Shown one piece after another: positions 1-9,877 of a stretch of DNA of 64,000 bases; the stretch's first letter is position 1, and each line of letters starts with the position of its first letter. The stretch lies in NCBI RefSeq assembly GCF_013410775.1, contig NZ_JACCFH010000001.1, positions 2,046,001 through 2,110,000 on the forward strand. Direction: 5' to 3'. The position numbers and the translations under genes are program-made. This DNA is from Sphaerotilus montanus (GTDB taxonomy: Bacteria; Pseudomonadota; Gammaproteobacteria; Burkholderiales; Burkholderiaceae_C). The notes beneath the pieces were generated by a model. That model was not told the DNA's origin and did no database searches. It saw only the letters and a list, made by a program, of their open reading frames with translations.

Positions 1-7
1 ATCCTCA

Positions 8-847
8 ATGTATGTTGCTGCGTTCCTCGCTGACGCCAGCGCAAGCGATCATGAGGAAATTGATGCGGGCACCTATAGATATCGCAAAGATTACGTTGTG
101 GTCTTCCGTGGTTTGTATCATCGGTATGTCTCCAGCTTTAAGGACTCAAGCCACATTTGGGGCGGCTTTTATCACGATAATGTCCCTGTGCACTCTCTCA
201 GCAAGTGCACCCAACTGACGGCGTTTCCCGGGCTCCGTCTCCCTACTGCCTTTCATCAGTCTGAGGCATCTCGTGCTAACAGTGCCTCGTCCGCCTTGGA
301 GCGGTTCTTGGCGCTTTATCACCTTCTAGAGCTCAGTTTTGACTATGACCTTGTCGAAGAAATAAAGGCGCTTCCAAGCGATTTAAAGCGTGTCGGGAAG
401 CTGTTAGCGAGCTTTGATCATGGCGAATCTTCAAGGTTGCTGCGACTGGTTATGAAATATTGGAAAGACGAGAGGACTCTGTCTGAGGCGCTGGGCCGTG
501 CGTTCGACAGCGGACCCTTTCGTGCGCGATTTCTGGAATTGCTTTTTGAGTACGAGAAAGATGGATTTCCTTGGCGATTTAAAGACGATCATTCGAAGTT
601 TCAGCTCTTCCTGACTGCGGCTGCGACTTCCTTTACTGAGTCTCATTTTGTGGATAAATCCAGGAAGCTTGGATGGTCGCTTGAGAATCTACAGAAATCG
701 TTGGCGTTCACTATTTATAGATTTCGATGCGCTATTGCACATGCTTCGATTGGAGAGTGCGTACTGTCGGCAGCTGACGATGATTTTGTTCACACAGTTG
801 GGGAGCCATTGCTAATGGAGTTGCTTTCCAATGTTTTTAAGCGATAG
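8..847 (+). CDS. Hypothetical protein with HEPN-like R-x4-H motif
   Basis: I do not recognise the family. The protein is 279 aa from the first ATG, but the frame is open to the window edge, so the true start may lie outside. The body is helical. Near the C-terminus it reads YRFRCAIAHASIGE, which contains R-x4-H (RCAIAH), the spacing of the catalytic motif of HEPN-fold RNases found in defence and toxin systems. A helix-rich stretch around SALERFLALYHLLELSF would fit the first part of such a fold. Codon use is much AT-richer than everything downstream, which suggests transfer. The HEPN call is an inference from one motif and helical character. No partner gene is visible because the upstream side is missing. 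Confidence 0.6.
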   Translation: MYVAAFLADASASDHEEIDAGTYRYRKDYVVVFRGLYHRYVSSFKDSSHIWGGFYHDNVPVHSLSKCTQLTAFPGLRLPTAFHQSEASRANSASSALERFLALYHLLELSFDYDLVEEIKALPSDLKRVGKLLASFDHGESSRLLRLVMKYWKDERTLSEALGRAFDSGPFRARFLELLFEYEKDGFPWRFKDDHSKFQLFLTAAATSFTESHFVDKSRKLGWSLENLQKSLAFTIYRFRCAIAHASIGECVLSAADDDFVHTVGEPLLMELLSNVFKR

Positions 848-857
848 TGGCACGCAC

Positions 858-879
858 AACGTGATTACGTAATCGCGTT
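858..879. repeat. Near-perfect palindrome after the HEPN-like gene
   Basis: The core GATTACGTAATC (863-874) is a perfect 12-bp palindrome. It extends to AACG/CGTT with one mismatch per side, and GCACAA/TTGTGC lie further out. It follows the stop codon at 847 by 10 bases, so it could be a transcription terminator hairpin (no T-run) or a protein-binding site. The rest of 880-1107 holds nothing I can name. Confidence 0.4.
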
Positions 880-1107
880 GCGATTTGTGCGCACGACGGA
901 GAGGAAGAGGGGCCGCTCCCTGTCGCTACACCGCTGCGTTCATCTGTCGCCGCAATCAGGTCGCTAGGGAACGTGTCTGCCGAGTCCCGGTTTTATGACC
1001 AATGTCAGATCTTGGCTGAAAGCTGCCAGTTACGGCATACATAGTTCAACCCAAGCGGGACTCTCTCCCCGCGCTTATTGCGCACCGACACCCCGCAGGC
1101 ATAACCC

Positions 1108-1566
1108 CTACCGCGCCGCCTCGATCGCCGCCACATCAATCTTCCCCATCCCCATCCCCATCCCCATCATCGCCCCGAACGCCCGCCGCGCCGCCGCCGG
1201 ATCCGGGTCACTGATCGCGGCGATCAAGGCCCGCGGCGTGATCTGCCACGACACCCCCCACCGGTCCTTGCACCTCCCGCACTGGCTCGCCTGCCCGCCG
1301 TTGCCGATGATCGCGTCCCACAGTCGGTCGGTTTCGGCCTGGTCGTCGGTCGCCACCTGGAACGAGAAGGCTTCGCTGTGCGGAAAGATCGGGCCACCGT
1401 TCAAGCCGATGCACGGGATGCCCATCACGGTGAATTCCACCGTCAGGACATCGCCCTCCTGGCCCATCGGGTAGTCGCCCGGCGCACGGTGGACCGCGTC
1501 CAGCAAACATCGGCAGGCGGCACTCAGGGCGATCGAGGCGCGGCGCTCGGCTTGGGCCGCTGTGGC
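1108..1566 (-). pseudogene. VOC-family (PhnB/glyoxalase-like) gene remnant, cut by IS
   Basis: The C-terminal two thirds of a VOC/PhnB-like protein are recognisable: LDAVHRAPGDYP, GDVLTVEFTVMGIPCIGLNGGP, then AFSFQVATDDQAETDRLWDAI and SWQITPRAL, ending KIDVAAIEAAR. The family's usual N-terminus (MAS..TICLWYD...ARFYAETFPDS) is absent. The residues before LLDAVHR are not VOC-like, so decay predates the IS. The IS3 element sits at 1567 with a GGC duplication. Removing it and one GGC joins this frame to a 14-codon stretch starting with ATG at 2856-2858. The interrupted frame was therefore open but already lacked the first beta-alpha unit. A nonfunctional gene is likely. Confidence 0.8.
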
Positions 1567-1574
1567 TGTCCTGG

Positions 1575-2782
<1,208 letters not shown>

Positions 2783-2867
2783 CTATCGGTGTGTGCGAAA
2801 TCATTAGACCAGGACAGGCAATGCGTGTCGCTGTTCGACCCGGCCGTCTACTCCTCATCGGTCTGCG

Positions 2868-3938
2868 CTAATCCTGGTCCGGGCCCCCCTTGTGTTTCTT
2901 GTAGGTGTGGATGAAACGCCCGAATGCCTTGTCCTTGTTGCGTCGTTCGGTCAGTGACAGGTCGTGGAACGCCGACTCCTTGCGCAGCTTCAGGTAGTTC
3001 CGCAGGTGCTTTTCGCTGATTTCGTTCCGTTCAACCGCCGCACGCACCGCACAACCCGGTTCACTGTCATGGGTGCAGTCGGGAAAGCGGCACTGGCCCG
3101 CCAGCGCAGCGAGGTCGGCAAACGTTTCTTCGATGCCAACGCCTGCGCCCAGCAGGCCCAGTTCTCGCATGCCAGGCATGTCGATCAGCAGCGCCCCGTT
3201 TGCCAGCAGGATCAGGTGGCGCCGCGTGGTGGTGTGGCGCCCCTCCCCCGTGTGGCTGACCTCGCGGGTTTCCAGATCCCCGTCGCCCAGCAAACGGTTG
3301 ATCAGTGTCGTCTTGCCCACGCCCGATGAGCCCAGCAGGCAATAGGTCTTGCCCGGCGCCATGAGTGCGCGAACCTGGTCCACGCCTTCGCCCGTCACGT
3401 TGCTCACGCAGACCACCTGGGCATCCACAGCCACCCGCCGTATCTGCCCGATCAGGCGCTCCAGCGCTTCCGGGTGGATCAGATCCGTCTTCGTCAGCAG
3501 CACCACGGGCTCGATATGGCCGTCCCGCGCCATCACCAGGTAGCGCTCGAGCCGGGGAATGTTGAAATCGAAGTGGCACGACTGCACGATGAACGCCGCG
3601 TCGATATTGGCGGCGATCATCTGGAACTCGACATCCCGCCCCGCAGCCTTGCGCCGCAGGAAAGAACGCCGCGGCAGCACGCTGTGGATGCTCGCCTGGG
3701 TGCCGGCATCACGGTAGCGCACGCCCACCCAGTCGCCCACACAAGGCAGGTCGACCGAAGACTCCGCCAGGTGCAGCAGCTTGCCCGTCAGCTCGGCGGG
3801 CACCTCGCCCTCCCCGTTACGCACGAGGTAGCGACTGCGGTCAACCGCGGTGACCCGGGCCGGAGACAGTTCCAGCGCCGCCAGTTCACTGGCCGGGCCC
3901 GCCAGCCCGTGATCCAAACCCAATTCAATCAGTTTCAT
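2868..3938 (-). CDS. rsgA: Ribosome small-subunit-dependent GTPase A
   Basis: The protein has 356 aa from ATG at 3938; a further ATG or GTG upstream would add residues that do not look conserved. RsgA (YjeQ) is a circularly permuted GTPase acting in late 30S maturation. Visible in order are an OB-fold region (GDWVGVRYRD), G4 LLTKTDL, G1 GSSGVGKTTLINRLLG, switch HTGEGRHTTTRR, G3 DMPGM, and a C-terminal zinc knuckle with the CRFPDCTHDSEPGCAV pattern. The order G4-G1-G3 is the expected permutation. It lies between two VOC remnants and has no operon partner. Confidence 0.95.
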   Translation of the reverse strand: MKLIELGLDHGLAGPASELAALELSPARVTAVDRSRYLVRNGEGEVPAELTGKLLHLAESSVDLPCVGDWVGVRYRDAGTQASIHSVLPRRSFLRRKAAGRDVEFQMIAANIDAAFIVQSCHFDFNIPRLERYLVMARDGHIEPVVLLTKTDLIHPEALERLIGQIRRVAVDAQVVCVSNVTGEGVDQVRALMAPGKTYCLLGSSGVGKTTLINRLLGDGDLETREVSHTGEGRHTTTRRHLILLANGALLIDMPGMRELGLLGAGVGIEETFADLAALAGQCRFPDCTHDSEPGCAVRAAVERNEISEKHLRNYLKLRKESAFHDLSLTERRNKDKAFGRFIHTYKKHKGGPDQD

Positions 3939-3998
3939 GATCAACGTGTCGTAGAAGGAGTGGTGCTGCAAGCCGCTGTGCAACAGGTGTCCCCGACT

Positions 3999-4157
3999 TC
4001 AGCCGTCCACTTGGGGATCGGACATGGCGACCATCGTTCTCTCTTGCAACTGGCTCGCCTGCCCGCCGTTGCCGATGACCGCGTCCCACCGTCGGTCGGT
4101 TTCGGCGTAGAAGCGCGCGGCGTCGTACCAGAGGCAGATGGTGTGCTTGCTGGCCAT
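3999..4157 (-). pseudogene. Second VOC-family remnant with internal deletion
   Basis: Starting at ATG 4157, with an AGGAG ribosome-binding site 8 bases upstream, the product reads MASKHTICLWYDAARFYAET and then jumps directly to DRRWDAVIGNGGQAS. In intact VOC/PhnB-like proteins these stretches are separated by about 75 residues. The frame then runs into unrelated sequence and stops. The second part is nearly identical in DNA to 1300-1350 in the other remnant, so the two are paralogs or products of one duplicated gene. Only the start region and the ribosome-binding site look preserved. Confidence 0.75.
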
Positions 4158-4424
4158 CTCGGTTCTCCTGACGCACAACACAATGGCAAAAGCCTGCCCG
4201 AGTTCCGCCGCGTTGTCGATCCTTGGCGGTACCGATCCCGGCCGGCAACGCCTGTCCCGCGCCAGTCGACACCACGCGCCGCATCCTCAAGTTAGCCGAT
4301 GACAGGCTGGTACAGGCGCGTATGGTGCGCAGGCGGGATGGATCTCCCCCGTTGTCGCCTGTGTCCGACCCATGTGTCAAAGCTTCGCCTGCCACAGGCC
4401 ACGTATCACCTAGCTGGAGTTGAT

Positions 4425-6773
4425 ATGAGCAAGACAGACATGCCGGTCGCCACGATGGACGCCGGAGCCGCTGGTCAATCCATGCCTTCGAGCCAGATGA
4501 GTGCGTCCCAAGGACTGCCTCAAGCGATCCCGACGTCGACCGGGACCGAGACCGCGCACGGCGAGATGCCGGTCGGCGTGATGGACTCCGGCCCGACCAC
4601 GGCGGGCGGCGGGCAAGACGTTCGGGTGCTGGTGGAGTTGCGCGCCGCGGCATCGACCGCCCGCGCCATGGCCGATGTCGCCGGGGCGCTGCCGGGCCTG
4701 GCGTTCGATTCGACGTTCGACCCCGTGCCGATGAAGGCGTCGCCCACCGCCTCCGGCACGCGCAGCCCCGGCAGCGAAGCGGATGCGCCGACGGAGGCGA
4801 CCATCATCGTGCGGGGCTTCGTCGATCCGGCGCAAATCGAGGCGCTGAAGGCCGATCCCAACGTGGTGGCCGTCTGGTCCGACGGCCGGATCGAGCCCTT
4901 CGGCGCTGTCCTCGACGTCGAGCCGGCGAGCGTCCCCGACGCCGACGCCGACACCGAGCGGCCGCTGCCACCGCCGACGCAACTGCTCGAAGGCATGGCC
5001 GTGTGCCCGATCGGGACCTGCGACTGCGCGCCCGGCACCCCCAAGGGCACGATCGGCGACGTGGCCGCGTACCTGGGCGTCAATGCCATCTGGGCTGCCG
5101 GCAAGCGTGGCGATGGCATCGTGGTGGGGGTGGTCGATGGGGGCATCCGCGGAAACGGGCGCCCGATCAAGGCGGCCGAAGCGGGCCGGCCGACGCTGGG
5201 CCGCGTGATCGGCGGGTTCCCCGCGGCCGACTGGGGCACCACGGCCGCCGCGTGGAGCGACCACGGGATGATGTGCGGCACCGACGTGCTGGGCATGGCG
5301 CCCAATGCGCAGCTCTACGACCTGCGCATCTCCGGCGCAGCCAGCAACGACGCCACGCTGTCGGTGGCGCTGTCCGCGTTCCAGTGGGCCATCGACCGGC
5401 ACCAGGCCGACGGCACGCCACACGTGCTCTCGAACAGCTGGGGGATGTTCCAGAAGAGCTGGGCCCCCGACTACACGACGAACCCGAACCACCCGTTCAC
5501 CCGCAAGGTCATCGAAGCCATCGACGAAGGCATCCTCGTGCTCTTTGCCGCCGGCAACTGCGGCGGCACCTGTCCCGACGGGCGCTGCGGTCCCGACAGC
5601 GGGCCGGGCAAGAGCATCTGGGGTGCGAACGGCCACCCGCGTGTCATGACCGTGGGGGCCGTGAACAAGAACGAGCAGTTCGTGGGCTACAGCAGCCAGG
5701 GCCCGGCGGCGCTCGACCCGAACAAGCCCGACTTCTGCTCGGTCACGCACTTCACGGGGTTCTTCACCAGCGACAGCGGGACCTCGGCCGCGACGCCGAT
5801 CGCCGCGGGGGTGGTCGCGCTGCTGAAGCAGACCAGGCCGTCGCTGTCGCAGGACCAGGTGAAGGCGGTGCTGAAGTCCACCGCGAAGGACATCGGTCCG
5901 GGCGGCTTTGACCAGCACGCGGGCTCCGGGATCATCCGGGCCGGCGCCGCGTTTGCCGCAGTGAACGTGCCGGCCACGTGGAAGGGCTGGGAGAGCCTGG
6001 GCGGCTTCTGCACCGATGGGGTGGGCGTGTCGTCGTGGGCACCGGGCCGGCTGGACACCTTCGTCGTCGGCAACGACCGGCACCTGTACCACAAGTGGTT
6101 CAACGGCAGCTGGAGCGGCTGGGAGGATCTGGGCGGCAACCTCTACTCGAACCCGGCGGCGGTCTCGTGGGGTCCGAACCGCATCGATGTCTTCGCCATT
6201 GGCGGCGACCACGCGATGTGGCACCGCTGGTGGGACGGCACCGCCTGGAAGGGCTGGGAGAGCCTGGGCGGCTTCTGCACCGACGGGGTGGGCGTGTCGT
6301 CGTGGGCACCGGGCCGGCTGGACTGCTTCGTCGTCGGCAATGACCGGCACCTGTACCACAAGTGGTTCAACGGAGCCTGGAGCGGCTGGGAGGACCTCGG
6401 CGGCAATCTCTACTCGAACCCGACCGCGGTCTCGTGGGGTCCGAACCGCATCGACGTCTTCGCCATTGGCGGCGACCACGCGATGTGGCACCGCTGGTGG
6501 GACGGCGCCGCCTGGAAGGGCTGGGAGAGCCTGGGCGGCTTCTGCACCGACGGGGTGGGCGTGTCGTCGTGGGCGCCGGGCCGGCTGGACACCTTCGTCG
6601 TCGGCAACGACCGGCACCTGTACCACAAGTGGTTCAGCGGCAGCTGGAGCGGCTGGGAGGACCTCGGCGGCAACCTCTACTCGAACCCGGCCGCCGTCTC
6701 GTGGATCTCGAACCGCATCGATGTCTTCGCCATTGGCGGTGACCACGCGATGTGGCATCGGTGGTACGACTAG
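4425..6773 (+). CDS. Subtilisin-like (S8) protease with C-terminal lectin-like repeat domain
   Basis: The protein has 782 aa from ATG 4425, with GGAG at 4415-4418. The catalytic triad is visible: Asp238 in VVDGGI, His280 in SDHGMM, Ser454 in SGTSAATP; AAGNCGG carries the oxyanion Asn. Residues about 60-200 look like an inhibitor-type prodomain. From about residue 519, three 89-aa units, each with two WESLGG/WEDLGG half-units and motifs such as SSWAPGRLD and LYHKWF, match DUF346/PLL-type beta-propeller repeats, a fold known to bind sugars. No Sec signal peptide is apparent. The N-terminus repeats DMPVATMDAG and EMPVGVMDSG. It stands alone between convergent neighbours. A secreted protease targeted to a glycan is inferred, and the export route is unknown. 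Confidence 0.88.
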   Translation: MSKTDMPVATMDAGAAGQSMPSSQMSASQGLPQAIPTSTGTETAHGEMPVGVMDSGPTTAGGGQDVRVLVELRAAASTARAMADVAGALPGLAFDSTFDPVPMKASPTASGTRSPGSEADAPTEATIIVRGFVDPAQIEALKADPNVVAVWSDGRIEPFGAVLDVEPASVPDADADTERPLPPPTQLLEGMAVCPIGTCDCAPGTPKGTIGDVAAYLGVNAIWAAGKRGDGIVVGVVDGGIRGNGRPIKAAEAGRPTLGRVIGGFPAADWGTTAAAWSDHGMMCGTDVLGMAPNAQLYDLRISGAASNDATLSVALSAFQWAIDRHQADGTPHVLSNSWGMFQKSWAPDYTTNPNHPFTRKVIEAIDEGILVLFAAGNCGGTCPDGRCGPDSGPGKSIWGANGHPRVMTVGAVNKNEQFVGYSSQGPAALDPNKPDFCSVTHFTGFFTSDSGTSAATPIAAGVVALLKQTRPSLSQDQVKAVLKSTAKDIGPGGFDQHAGSGIIRAGAAFAAVNVPATWKGWESLGGFCTDGVGVSSWAPGRLDTFVVGNDRHLYHKWFNGSWSGWEDLGGNLYSNPAAVSWGPNRIDVFAIGGDHAMWHRWWDGTAWKGWESLGGFCTDGVGVSSWAPGRLDCFVVGNDRHLYHKWFNGAWSGWEDLGGNLYSNPTAVSWGPNRIDVFAIGGDHAMWHRWWDGAAWKGWESLGGFCTDGVGVSSWAPGRLDTFVVGNDRHLYHKWFSGSWSGWEDLGGNLYSNPAAVSWISNRIDVFAIGGDHAMWHRWYD
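5979..6773 (+). repeat. Three tandem 267-bp coding repeats
   Basis: The unit beginning at TGGAAGGGCTGGGAG recurs at 5979, 6246 and 6513, exactly 267 bp apart. The units are nearly identical at DNA level, including silent positions, which indicates recent duplication or ongoing gene conversion. Each encodes 89 residues of the propeller domain of the S8 protease. Confidence 0.9.
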
Positions 6774-6796
6774 GCGGGCACGCAGACTGCGCCGCT

Positions 6797-7912
6797 TCAG
6801 CGCTGCAGGAACGCCAGCAGCGCCTCGTTGAACACCGGCGCGTGCGACACATTCACCCCGTGCGGCGCACCGGCTATCCGCACCAGCTGGCTGTTGTGCA
6901 CGGCGCGGTGGGTGCGCAGGCCCGAGGCTTCGATGGGCACGATGGCGTCCGCGTCACCGTGGATCACCAGCGTGGGCACGGTCACCTTCTTCAGGTCACC
7001 GCGGAAGTCGGTCGTGCTGAACGCGTCCATGCAGGCCAGCGCGGCGTGTGGTGCGGACTGGTGGCACAGCGCGAGCGCGGCGCCGCGTTGCGCTTCGCTG
7101 ACCTGCAGCACGCCCTGGGCGGAGAAGAAGTCCCGCGTGAACTGCTCGAAGAAGGCGCCGCGGTCGTCCCGGAGCGCCTGCTTCTTGCGCTGGGCCACGT
7201 CGGGCGCGAGCGGGCCGTCGGGGTTGTCGGCCGACTGCATCAGACAGGGCGGCACGGCCGAGGCAAACACCACGCTGTGCAGGCGCGACTCGCCGCTCCG
7301 GTCGATGTAGCGCGCCACCTCGCCGCCGCCCATCGAGAAGCCCACCAGCGTCACGTCCTGCAGGCCGCACTGGTCCAGCACGCGCTGCAGGTCGTCAGCC
7401 AGCGTGTCGTAGCCATACCCGGACTCCGGCTTGTCGGAGCGGCCGAAGCCCCGGCGGTCATAGGCCACCACGCGGTAGCCGGCCGCCCGCAGCACCGACA
7501 CCTGGGGCGCCCAGGCCTCGGCCGACAGCGGCCAGCCGTGGATCAGCACCACCGGCCGGCCACCGCCGCCGCTGTCGTCGATGTGCAGGTGGACGCTGTC
7601 CGCCGGCGCCTCCGCCGCTCCAGCCGCCGCGCCCCCCAGCGCACCGGCCACCGCCCCCAGCGTGGCCCCGACCACCACGCCGAGCGGGCCGGCGACCGCG
7701 ACGCCGATGGCAGCGCCCGTCGCCATGCCCGCCACCACGCCGCCGCCCATCAGCACCGAGTTGGCCTCGCGCCTGGCGTCCTGCGGATCGAGCGCGGTCT
7801 GTGCGGCGGGGTCGGGGTCCTGCGACGGAATGCCATGGCCGGGAAGGGCCTGGCTGGCCAGGTCTTCGTCGGCCGGTGCGGGGCTGGACGATGCGGTGGC
7901 GGATGGGGTCAT
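6797..7912 (-). CDS. Alpha/beta hydrolase (non-haem haloperoxidase-like) with glycine-rich N-terminal segment
   Basis: The protein has 371 aa. Residues 1-50 are Pro/Ala-rich and residues about 50-105 are a hydrophobic Gly/Ala glycine-zipper-like stretch (AGMATGAAIG..., GATLGAVAGALGGAAAG). The rest is an alpha/beta hydrolase with HGWPLS oxyanion loop, nucleophile Ser in GFSMGGGE, Asp in GDADAIVP and His in GAPHGVN, a pattern like cofactor-free haloperoxidases and esterases. The substrate is unknown. The glycine-zipper segment could insert into or associate with membranes, which is unusual for this family. It is convergent with the S8 protease and has the ferritin-like gene upstream on the same strand (46-base gap), so co-transcription is possible. 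Confidence 0.85.
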   Translation of the reverse strand: MTPSATASSSPAPADEDLASQALPGHGIPSQDPDPAAQTALDPQDARREANSVLMGGGVVAGMATGAAIGVAVAGPLGVVVGATLGAVAGALGGAAAGAAEAPADSVHLHIDDSGGGGRPVVLIHGWPLSAEAWAPQVSVLRAAGYRVVAYDRRGFGRSDKPESGYGYDTLADDLQRVLDQCGLQDVTLVGFSMGGGEVARYIDRSGESRLHSVVFASAVPPCLMQSADNPDGPLAPDVAQRKKQALRDDRGAFFEQFTRDFFSAQGVLQVSEAQRGAALALCHQSAPHAALACMDAFSTTDFRGDLKKVTVPTLVIHGDADAIVPIEASGLRTHRAVHNSQLVRIAGAPHGVNVSHAPVFNEALLAFLQR

Positions 7913-7958
7913 GGCGTTCTCCTGAGACGGATGCAGATCACGGGGTGGCGGACGTCAG

Positions 7959-8537
7959 TCAGGCCGACAGCCAGTCGCGCAGCTCTTCGGCATGGGCTTG
8001 CTCGGCGCTCAGGATGTCCTCGATGAGCCGGCGCGTCGTCGAGTCCTTGTCGCCGATCAGCGCGACCATCTGGCTGTAGGCCTCGATGGCGACCCGTTCG
8101 GCGATCAGGTTGGCCCGGATCATCGCCGTCAGGTCTTCGGAGTCGTCATAGGCGGCATGGCTGCGCCGCGTCAGCGAATCGGGCGAGAAGTCCGGCTTGC
8201 CGCCGAGCTGGACGATCCGCCTGGCCAGCAGGTCGGCGTGTTCCGTCTCCTCGTTGGCGTGCACCAGGAACTCTTCGGCGATCTTGGGCGACGCCAGGCC
8301 CTGCGCGGTGAAATGGTGGCGCTTGTAGCGCAGTGCGCACACCAGTTCCGTGGCGAGGGCGTCGTTCAGCAACTGGATGATGTCGGTGCGCCAAGGTCCG
8401 TAGTGCGGCGTCACCGCGCCTTGGTCCAGACTGCGCTTCGCTCCTTCGAGGGCCTTCAGGTCCAGCACCATGCGCGGACCGGCCTGCGCTCCGGAGGCCT
8501 TCGGGTCAAGAACCGTGGCGAGGGTCGGATGGGTCAT
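7959..8537 (-). CDS. Ferritin-like (bacterioferritin-type) iron-binding protein
   Basis: The protein has 192 aa from ATG 8537, preceded by GGAG. It is a four-helix ferritin-like fold with di-iron ligands in the expected pattern: Glu in ALATELVCALRY, E-x2-H in HANEETEHADLL, Glu in NLIAERVAIEAY and E-x2-H in SAEQAHAEEL. This matches bacterioferritin or Dps-like proteins that oxidise and store iron. It is divergent from the DTW gene and upstream of the hydrolase on the same strand. Confidence 0.85.
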   Translation of the reverse strand: MTHPTLATVLDPKASGAQAGPRMVLDLKALEGAKRSLDQGAVTPHYGPWRTDIIQLLNDALATELVCALRYKRHHFTAQGLASPKIAEEFLVHANEETEHADLLARRIVQLGGKPDFSPDSLTRRSHAAYDDSEDLTAMIRANLIAERVAIEAYSQMVALIGDKDSTTRRLIEDILSAEQAHAEELRDWLSA

Positions 8538-8658
8538 GTGGAACTCCAAGGGTGGACGGGTGCTTCAAAGTCTCGGCGCTTGTGCGGTGCGCGTCTGTGT
8601 GCTGAGCAACAGACGCGGCGGGTGCGGGCCTTCGCCACGGCCCCGTAGACTCCCCGCC

Positions 8659-9393
8659 ATGCCCCACGCCGTCGCCCGCCTGCGCGCCACCTGCCTCGCG
8701 ACCAGCCCCACCCGCCCGCACCTCGACCGCGGCGAGCCGCGCAAGGCCCGCTGCCCCCGTTGCCGCCTGATCCCGAGCCACTGTCTGTGCGCGCTGCAGC
8801 CGGTGGTGCCGACCCGCGCCGGCTTCTGCCTGCTGATGGCCGCGTTCGAGCCGCTCAAGCCGAGCAACACCGGCTGGCTGGTCGCCGATGTCGTGCCGGA
8901 CACGCTGGCGTTCGCCTGGTCGCGGGTCGCCGTGGACCCGGTGCTGCTGGCGCTGCTGGACGATCCGCAGTGGCAGCCGGTGCTGGTGTTCCCGGCCGAG
9001 TTCGCTGCGCCCGAGCGGGTGGTGACCGAGCTGCCACCCACGGGGCCGGAGGGCGGGGCGGGCGCGCGTCCGCTGTTCATCCTGCTGGACGGCACCTGGT
9101 CCGAGGCCTGCAAGATCTTCCGCAAGAGCCCGTGGCTGAACCGGTTTCCCGTGCTGAGCCTGCACCCCGACCAGCTGTCCCGCTACCGGCTGCGCCGCTC
9201 CACGCACGCGCACCACTTCTGCACCTCGGAGGTGGCCACGCTGTGCCTGGCCATGGCCGGCGACACGCACGCGGCGCAGGTGCTGGAAGCCTGGCTCGAT
9301 GTGTTCAGCAGCCGCTACCTGCGCGCCCGGCAGAGCGTGCCGGCCGATCTGGACGACGCCGCGCACCAGCGGCTGCGGGCGCTCTGCCCCTGA
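8659..9393 (+). CDS. DTW-domain protein, probable tRNA-uridine aminocarboxypropyltransferase
   Basis: The protein has 244 aa from ATG 8659. The N-terminal zinc-binding segment RCPRCRLIPSHCLC is followed by the SPOUT-related DTW domain, with LLDGTWSEACKIF as the signature (DGTW in place of DTW) and STHAHHFCTSEVA near the end. Members such as TapT (YfiP) transfer the aminocarboxypropyl group of S-adenosylmethionine to uridine in the tRNA variable loop. It is single and divergent from the ferritin-like gene. Confidence 0.85.
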   Translation: MPHAVARLRATCLATSPTRPHLDRGEPRKARCPRCRLIPSHCLCALQPVVPTRAGFCLLMAAFEPLKPSNTGWLVADVVPDTLAFAWSRVAVDPVLLALLDDPQWQPVLVFPAEFAAPERVVTELPPTGPEGGAGARPLFILLDGTWSEACKIFRKSPWLNRFPVLSLHPDQLSRYRLRRSTHAHHFCTSEVATLCLAMAGDTHAAQVLEAWLDVFSSRYLRARQSVPADLDDAAHQRLRALCP

Positions 9394-9541
9394 GCGGCGG
9401 CGCCGTTCGCGCCGCGCCAATGCACTTCGGCCTGCCGGATCGACGCTTCATCGCAAGGGGCTGGTCCGCCAGGCCCGACCGGTCCAGACTGCAGGCATTC
9501 CTTCCTTCCCCACACGGTCTCGCCGACCAGAAAGGTTTGCC

Positions 9542-9859
9542 ATGCACACCGCCCATGTCAACGTCCATGCCCCGGCCGCCCTGGACACCCCGGAAGCACG
9601 GTTGCAGCAGCAGGCGCGCCGCCGCGTGAAGCTGAAGATGGGGTTTTTCATCCACGCGCTGGTGTTCACGCTGGTCAATCTGGGGCTGCTCACCCTGCAC
9701 GCGGTCACCGGCGGCGAACGTGGGCTGCACATGCCGCTGTGGGGCTGGGGGCTCGGTCTGGCGATCCACGGCACCGTGGTGTTCACCCGCCTGCACACCC
9801 AGGGGTTGCGGGACCGGATGGTGGCCCGTGAAGTCGAGCGCCTGCGCGACCACGGTTGA
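9542..9859 (+). CDS. 2TM-domain small membrane protein
   Basis: The 105-aa protein has two hydrophobic segments (FFIHALVFTLVNLGLLTLHAV and MPLWGWGLGLAIHGTVVFT), the first preceded by a basic stretch and the second followed by one, as in PF13239 2TM domains, which also appear fused to histidine kinases. The function is unknown. The ATG at 9542 is preceded by AGAAAGG. Confidence 0.7.
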   Translation: MHTAHVNVHAPAALDTPEARLQQQARRRVKLKMGFFIHALVFTLVNLGLLTLHAVTGGERGLHMPLWGWGLGLAIHGTVVFTRLHTQGLRDRMVAREVERLRDHG

Positions 9860-9877
9860 GCGGTCGCTGGGGCTGAA

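Noticed and set aside
4410-6758. Very long open frame antisense to the subtilase
   Set aside because: It results from GC-rich codon periodicity of the real gene. Its Ala/Arg/Val-rich product matches no family, whereas the plus strand has an intact catalytic triad.
5979-6773. Tandem repeats as a CRISPR-like or non-coding array
   Set aside because: The 267-bp period is in frame and encodes a protein repeat; there are no short repeats with unique spacers.
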